Assembly: GCF_050490315.1 (NCBI RefSeq)
Contig: NZ_JBNPEO010000003.1
Location: forward strand, 124,001 to 188,000
Length of the DNA: 64,000 nucleotides
Origin: JBNPEO01 sp050490315
Lineage (GTDB): Bacteria; Actinomycetota; Actinomycetes; Actinomycetales; Micrococcaceae
Reading direction: 5' to 3'
The notes under the pieces were generated by a model that did not search any database, was not told the DNA's origin, and saw only the letters and a program-made list of their open reading frames with translations. Both the position numbers and the translations under genes were made by a program. Positions 60,731 to 64,000 of this stretch are shown here, in pieces (position 1 is the stretch's first letter; every line of letters starts with the position of its first letter).

Positions 60731-61105
60731 TCAGTGGTGGGCGCCCAGAACTACGTGCGCGATCAACATGTCCAACCGCCTGATGTCTGTCTTCTTGCCG
60801 ACGCGAATCTTGATGTGGCCGGCACGGGTCCAGAGTTCTAGTTCAGCGTCAAAATCAAACGTCCCGGCGTTTTCGGAGGACCACATGTTGATGGCGGAGT
60901 ACGGCAGAGAATAAACCTCTACCTTTTTCCCTGTCATCCCCTGAGCGTCACGGACTATCAGCCGTTTCGTCGTAAAGATGGCACTATCGCGAAACGTCTT
61001 ATACGCGGCCACTGGTTCTTCTCCCGGGACTAGGAGCTCGGCCACATCGTTCGGAATGGGGCACTCGGAAACGAACATCCAAGTTGCAATTACAGAGGCT
61101 TCCAT
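60731..61105 (-). CDS. Bacterial PH-domain protein
   Basis: A 124-residue protein with the bacterial pleckstrin-like pattern: VAELLVPGEEPVAAYKTFRD, then SAIFTTKRLIVRDAQGMTGK, VEVYSLPYSAINMWSSENAG and FDFDAELELWTRAGHIKIRV, alternating strands ending in a helix. The usual TTKRLI and YSLPYSAI signatures are clear. It starts nine bases after the PASTA-like lipoprotein gene stop and is probably co-transcribed with it. The role of such small PH proteins is not known. A later ATG nine codons in is also possible. Confidence 0.72.
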   Translation of the reverse strand: MEASVIATWMFVSECPIPNDVAELLVPGEEPVAAYKTFRDSAIFTTKRLIVRDAQGMTGKKVEVYSLPYSAINMWSSENAGTFDFDAELELWTRAGHIKIRVGKKTDIRRLDMLIAHVVLGAHH

Positions 61106-61114
61106 GGCCTGCCC

Positions 61115-61522
61115 TTACTTCGTCACGTGAACCACGACTGCGCGGTCCGTCAACTGCTCAACCCCGGGGTTGTCGATAGACGTTACGGTCCAGTTGCTGT
61201 ACAGCAGAGGGGTCTTTCCGGTGTCCGAATTCATCACAATATTCGTGAATCCGAGTGCTTCGAGATCCTCCCGCAAGGCTTCAGCATTCTTTCCCACAAC
61301 GTCGGCTGGAATTACTGCTTTTGTTACCGCCGCAGCGGTCGGCGTCGGGACTTCAGCCAGAGCGACTGGTCCGACTTCCGGAGTAGCCGTAATGGTCACC
61401 GTCGCCGTTTCTGTCACCATGGCGGTCACGGTCTCAGTTACCGTTGGGGCAGCTTGTGGTGTGCCAGCGCAACCTGCGAGCGTAAGGACTGCCATGGCCC
61501 CAGCGATCACGATCTTTTTCAA
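61115..61522 (-). CDS. Lipoprotein with PASTA-like domain
   Basis: About 135 residues. From a TTG at 61522 with GGGGAAAA directly upstream, the signal KKIVIAGAMAVLTLAGC ends in a lipobox Cys. A Thr/Val/Ala-rich stretch (TVTETVTAMVTETATVTITA) forms a spacer. The C-terminal 65 residues (IPADVVGKNAEALREDLEAL, GFTNIVMNSDTGKT, and the closing WTVTSIDNPGVEQL) look like a PASTA domain, which binds peptidoglycan or beta-lactams. Open frame extends upstream without a signal, so the TTG is chosen. It precedes a PH-domain gene. Confidence 0.7.
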   Translation of the reverse strand: MKKIVIAGAMAVLTLAGCAGTPQAAPTVTETVTAMVTETATVTITATPEVGPVALAEVPTPTAAAVTKAVIPADVVGKNAEALREDLEALGFTNIVMNSDTGKTPLLYSNWTVTSIDNPGVEQLTDRAVVVHVTK

Positions 61523-61844
61523 TTTTCCCCGATTCAGTTGTTGCGGCCGGAAAGGCCACGATGCGAGTAACGGGGAAAGTGTAACCTTCAAGTTTATTGG
61601 CGACTCATTGTGACGGTGGCCCCCTCTTACGTGTCGCCGTGGGGCTACCACCACGCCGGTCGAAGTCGTTCATTTCTTTGGTACGTGCTCGACTTCTTTC
61701 GTTGTCAGACCCTCCCCGTAGCATCCGATGCACGGACTCAATTGCCCGTGACGCGCGGCTGGAACTCAAGCCAAGCGCCCATCTTCGCACCGCCGTTGTG
61801 CATCTCATCGCGCAACGGAAAGTTGTCCTTAGAAAGGGACTTCC

Positions 61845-62729
61845 ATGACTCAGTCTCCAAACACCAGCCCGTTCCCGGCCGCGCCGGGCCACGCACCCAC
61901 GCCGCAGGGAATGCAGCAGCCGGTTCAGCCCAACGGTCCGTCCAAGCTCAAAAAGGCCAAAAACGTTATTGGCCTGATCGCACTCATCACCGGTGTGCTC
62001 GGTTTTATCTTCGCTTGCATCCCCGGCGCGCTGATTCTCGGCTGGATCCTCTTGCCGATCGCATTCATCTTGGCCCTGGTTTCGCTGTTCCAGAAGGGCA
62101 AATCAAAGTGGATGGGGGTGACCGCGCTCATTCTCTCCATCGTGGGAACCATCGTTGGAGTTGTTGTCTTTATGTCTGTTGTGTCGGACTCCTTTGACCA
62201 GGCCACCGGTAAAGGGCAGACGAAGGTCGTTGAACCGGCCGCACTGGCAGCAGCCAGCAGCGGCCCCGCAACGACTGAAACTCCGGCAGCACAGGCCGCT
62301 GGCACTCGCGAGAACCCCTACAAGATTGGCTCCGTAATCGAGTCCAAGGACTGGCGCGTAGTCATCAACTCAGTCACGTTGAACGGTACTGCTGCTGTAG
62401 CAGCCGCGAACGAGTACAACGAGGCACCTGCCACAGGTTCGCAGTATCTTCTGGTCAATTACACAACCACGTACCTGGGGAGTGACACTAGCGGGCAGAT
62501 GCCCGCCATGGTGGGCATCGAATATGTCACCGCAGCCGGCAATAGCATCGACAGTTTCACTAAGGCAGTGTTGCCACCGACCCCGATCGACTCCACGAGT
62601 GCGCTCTATAAGGGAGCAAGCGCTAAGGGAAATATCGCCTTTGAAGTACCCACCGCCACCGCTGCCAAGGGCGTTCTCGCCGTGCGGCCCGGCATGGTGT
62701 TGGACAAGGTATTTGTAGCCGTCAGGTAA
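61845..62729 (+). CDS. DUF4352-like membrane protein
   Basis: A 294-residue protein. A Pro/Gln-rich cytoplasmic start (40 residues) is followed by three hydrophobic segments (VIGLIALITGVLGFIFACIP, GALILGWILLPIAFILALVS, TALILSIVGTIVGVVVFMSV). The outside part has an Ala-rich linker, then a beta-sandwich-type domain with NPYKIGSVIESKDWRVVINS, GSQYLLVNYTTTYLG and GNIAFEVPTATAAKG, the DUF4352 (telomeric/immunoglobulin-like) pattern. AGAAAGGGACTTCC upstream gives the ribosome site. A strong terminator follows. Confidence 0.8.
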   Translation: MTQSPNTSPFPAAPGHAPTPQGMQQPVQPNGPSKLKKAKNVIGLIALITGVLGFIFACIPGALILGWILLPIAFILALVSLFQKGKSKWMGVTALILSIVGTIVGVVVFMSVVSDSFDQATGKGQTKVVEPAALAAASSGPATTETPAAQAAGTRENPYKIGSVIESKDWRVVINSVTLNGTAAVAAANEYNEAPATGSQYLLVNYTTTYLGSDTSGQMPAMVGIEYVTAAGNSIDSFTKAVLPPTPIDSTSALYKGASAKGNIAFEVPTATAAKGVLAVRPGMVLDKVFVAVR

Positions 62730-62762
62730 CACTCGCTCTCAACGTTCACTAGAACATAGCGA

Positions 62763-62805
62763 AAAGCGCAAAGCCCTCGGCGTGATGCCGAGGGCTTTGC
62801 GCTTT
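62763..62805. terminator. Strong terminator
   Basis: A perfect 19-bp stem, 62763-62781 (AAAGCGCAAAGCCCTCGGC) with 62787-62805, encloses a five-base loop; the A run at one end and T run at the other allow it to work in both directions. It follows the DUF4352-like gene and faces the end of the broken lipoprotein gene. Confidence 0.92.
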
Positions 62806-62814
62806 CGGAGTCCC

Positions 62815-63131
62815 TTAGCTCTTCGGAAGCTCGCTAGAGTCACACTTTTCAGATTCAACGGGCACGCTGATTCTTAGGTACGCCCCACTCTTGGATCCCA
62901 CACTGACAATGGCACCTGCGGCGTCCATGCTCCGCACTACCGTCCAACCGCAGTCACCAGTTCCGTACGCAAGGCGTCGTACTTAGGAAACGCCTCGGCC
63001 ACAGAGGCCGACGGCGGCACAGTCGTGCCGCTCGAGGTGCTGGCCCCGCTCGAGGTGCTATCCGGCGTCGGACTTTCTGCAGGTGAGCACGCAGTCAAAC
63101 CCAACGAGGCGCTCAGAAGAACCACCAGCAA
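62815..63131 (-). pseudogene. Small lipoprotein gene, frameshifted
   Basis: A frame from TTG 63131 gives LVVLLSASLGLTACSPAESP with lipobox Cys and a Ser/Thr-rich spacer, then ends at TAG 62937. A second frame continues with GTGDCGWTVVRSMDAAGAIV and VGSKSGAYLRISVPVESEKC down to TAA at 62815, which looks like the proper C-terminus with two Cys. The frames differ, so a base was gained or lost near 62940-62970. The start also lacks the usual basic residues, so the 5' end may be damaged too. Confidence 0.6.
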
Positions 63132-63239
63132 CGCCCCACCAACCGCGCCCCCGTCTGTCAGTTATCCACAGGCAATCTTCGGTTGACACGAGGGCTGGAC
63201 GGTTCCCGGGTAGCTTGGGCGTTGATCGAAAGGACGCCC

Positions 63240-64000
63240 ATGAGCGAAGACAAAAGCATCCAGGTTTTGCAGGCTCCGTTCCGCACCGGGGACATTGGGC
63301 AATACGTTCCTACTCGAGGCTCGCTTGTTCGGCGGACAAATCATAGCGGCAAGCAATTCAAGACCGCTTGGCTGCTCTCCCTCACCGTGGGCTTCCTAGG
63401 CTTCGACCGCTTTTATTTAGAAAAGTACGGGACCGGCTGGCTCAAGCTGCTGACCCTGGGCGGCTTAGGGATTTGGGTTTGGATAGACCTGCTCTTTCTC
63501 CTTGCAAATGTCACTACGGACAAGGATGGCCGCGAACTGTCCGGATACGAAGACCACATTGTTGGGGCGAGGGTGACCACCCTCGGAATTCTGCTGGTCT
63601 GCGTGTTGACCATGCCTTTCCGTGAACTTTCAGGCCTGTTCGAGAGTGCATCGGAACCTGCGGCCAGCAGCGGTTACACAATGCCCGATTACCCCTCGAC
63701 GCAATTACCGAGCCGCATTAGCCCTGAAGCGCTAGCCGACGCCGAAGATGCAGCGCAGACCTCGGGTCAACTGATGGCGGTTTTGGAAGCCGAATCCACC
63801 TTGCGCCTGCATCCTCACTCCCGCGCAGCATTAATCAAAGCAGTACAGGAAGATGGGTTTTCGAATGTAGACGCCACCTGGGCTGTGGACCATTTGAAGA
63901 TCAGCTGGAATGAAGAAGCATTGTTGGAGTGCCGGGACTTCGCTAGTCAATCGTGGTCCTCAGAAACTGAGATAAAAAACCATCTAAAAACCAAGGGATT
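63240..64000 (+). CDS. TM2-domain protein with C-terminal Ltp-type repeats (partial)
   Basis: An ATG at 63240 opens a frame that runs to the window end (253 codons seen). TAWLLSLTVGFLGFDRFYLE and TGWLKLLTLGGLGIWVWIDL are the two helices of a TM2 domain with the GxxGxDRFY turn, and a third hydrophobic segment (VTTLGILLVCVLTMPF) follows. From about residue 190 an Ltp-like (host cell surface-exposed lipoprotein) domain is seen: HPHSRAALIKAVQEDGF, VDATWAVDHLKISWNEEALL, and a second unit starts (SSETEIKNHLKTKG). The C-terminus lies outside the window. AAAGGA (63229-63234) lies just upstream of the start as ribosome site. Confidence 0.75.
   Translation, partial: MSEDKSIQVLQAPFRTGDIGQYVPTRGSLVRRTNHSGKQFKTAWLLSLTVGFLGFDRFYLEKYGTGWLKLLTLGGLGIWVWIDLLFLLANVTTDKDGRELSGYEDHIVGARVTTLGILLVCVLTMPFRELSGLFESASEPAASSGYTMPDYPSTQLPSRISPEALADAEDAAQTSGQLMAVLEAESTLRLHPHSRAALIKAVQEDGFSNVDATWAVDHLKISWNEEALLECRDFASQSWSSETEIKNHLKTKG

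Noticed and set aside
60411..60914. Short open frames on both strands around the hairpin
   Set aside because: They overlap a palindrome and a better-supported PH-domain gene, and none has a start signal or domain.
1..64000. CRISPR arrays, tRNA or rRNA genes, intact insertion sequences, integrases
   Set aside because: No regularly spaced repeats, no cloverleaf or rRNA signatures, and no transposase or recombinase motifs were found on reading both strands.

Overview
The window looks like chromosomal DNA of a high-GC actinobacterium of the Micrococcaceae, an Arthrobacter/Pseudarthrobacter-type soil organism. Reasons: strongly GC-biased codons in most genes, many sugar and acid-sugar catabolic operons each with its own regulator, and a protein (3245-4417) that I recognise as close to the levoglucosan dehydrogenase of Pseudarthrobacter phenanthrenivorans. 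No rRNA, tRNA, CRISPR array, integrase or intact insertion sequence was seen. All assignments are by reading the sequence; no database search was run.

Positions 1-35850 are a GC-rich metabolic region. In order it holds: the end of a sugar ABC transporter with a probable levoglucosan-type oxidation operon (1-4803); a frameshifted methyltransferase; a TetR regulator diverging from an NTF2-like/NmrA-like pair; a minus-strand four-carbon acid-sugar operon (KdgT-type permease, DUF1537 kinase, PdxA2-type dehydrogenase, DeoR regulator); a peptide ABC transporter operon carrying an unexported gamma-glutamyltransferase and a GntR regulator; a block of secreted proteins (lipase, two S8 proteases, Tat beta-helix protein, PhoD phosphatase); and a GAF regulator next to a flavin monooxygenase and a butanediol dehydrogenase.

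Positions 35857-41932 hold a visibly less GC-rich D-galactonate (dgo) operon, with a divergent IclR regulator 59 bp away. It is followed by about 1 kb with no intact gene, containing the remnant of a GH18-like gene.

Positions 42963-60348 form a less GC-rich defence-type island with two converging units. The plus-strand unit has an AAA ATPase with an unusual N-terminal domain, a middle protein, a 1866-residue protein with a PD-(D/E)XK-like motif and a HerA-type ATPase, and a complete cytosine-C5 DNA methyltransferase. The first three resemble the DptF-DptG-DptH restriction module of DNA phosphorothioation systems, but no dnd modification genes are present and a methyltransferase sits in their place. 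The minus-strand unit has an alpha/beta hydrolase with a long hydrophobic segment, a NERD nuclease/UvrD-type helicase, and an XPB/SSL2-like helicase joined in frame to a full RpoD-like sigma factor. The helicase-sigma reading frame is split by one in-frame TAG directly followed by ATG. This operon is the best candidate for an undescribed system.

Positions 60349-64000 hold a perfect 15-bp hairpin in otherwise empty sequence, small envelope-type genes (PH-domain protein, PASTA-like lipoprotein, DUF4352-like protein), a broken lipoprotein gene, and the start of a TM2/Ltp-domain protein that runs off the window.
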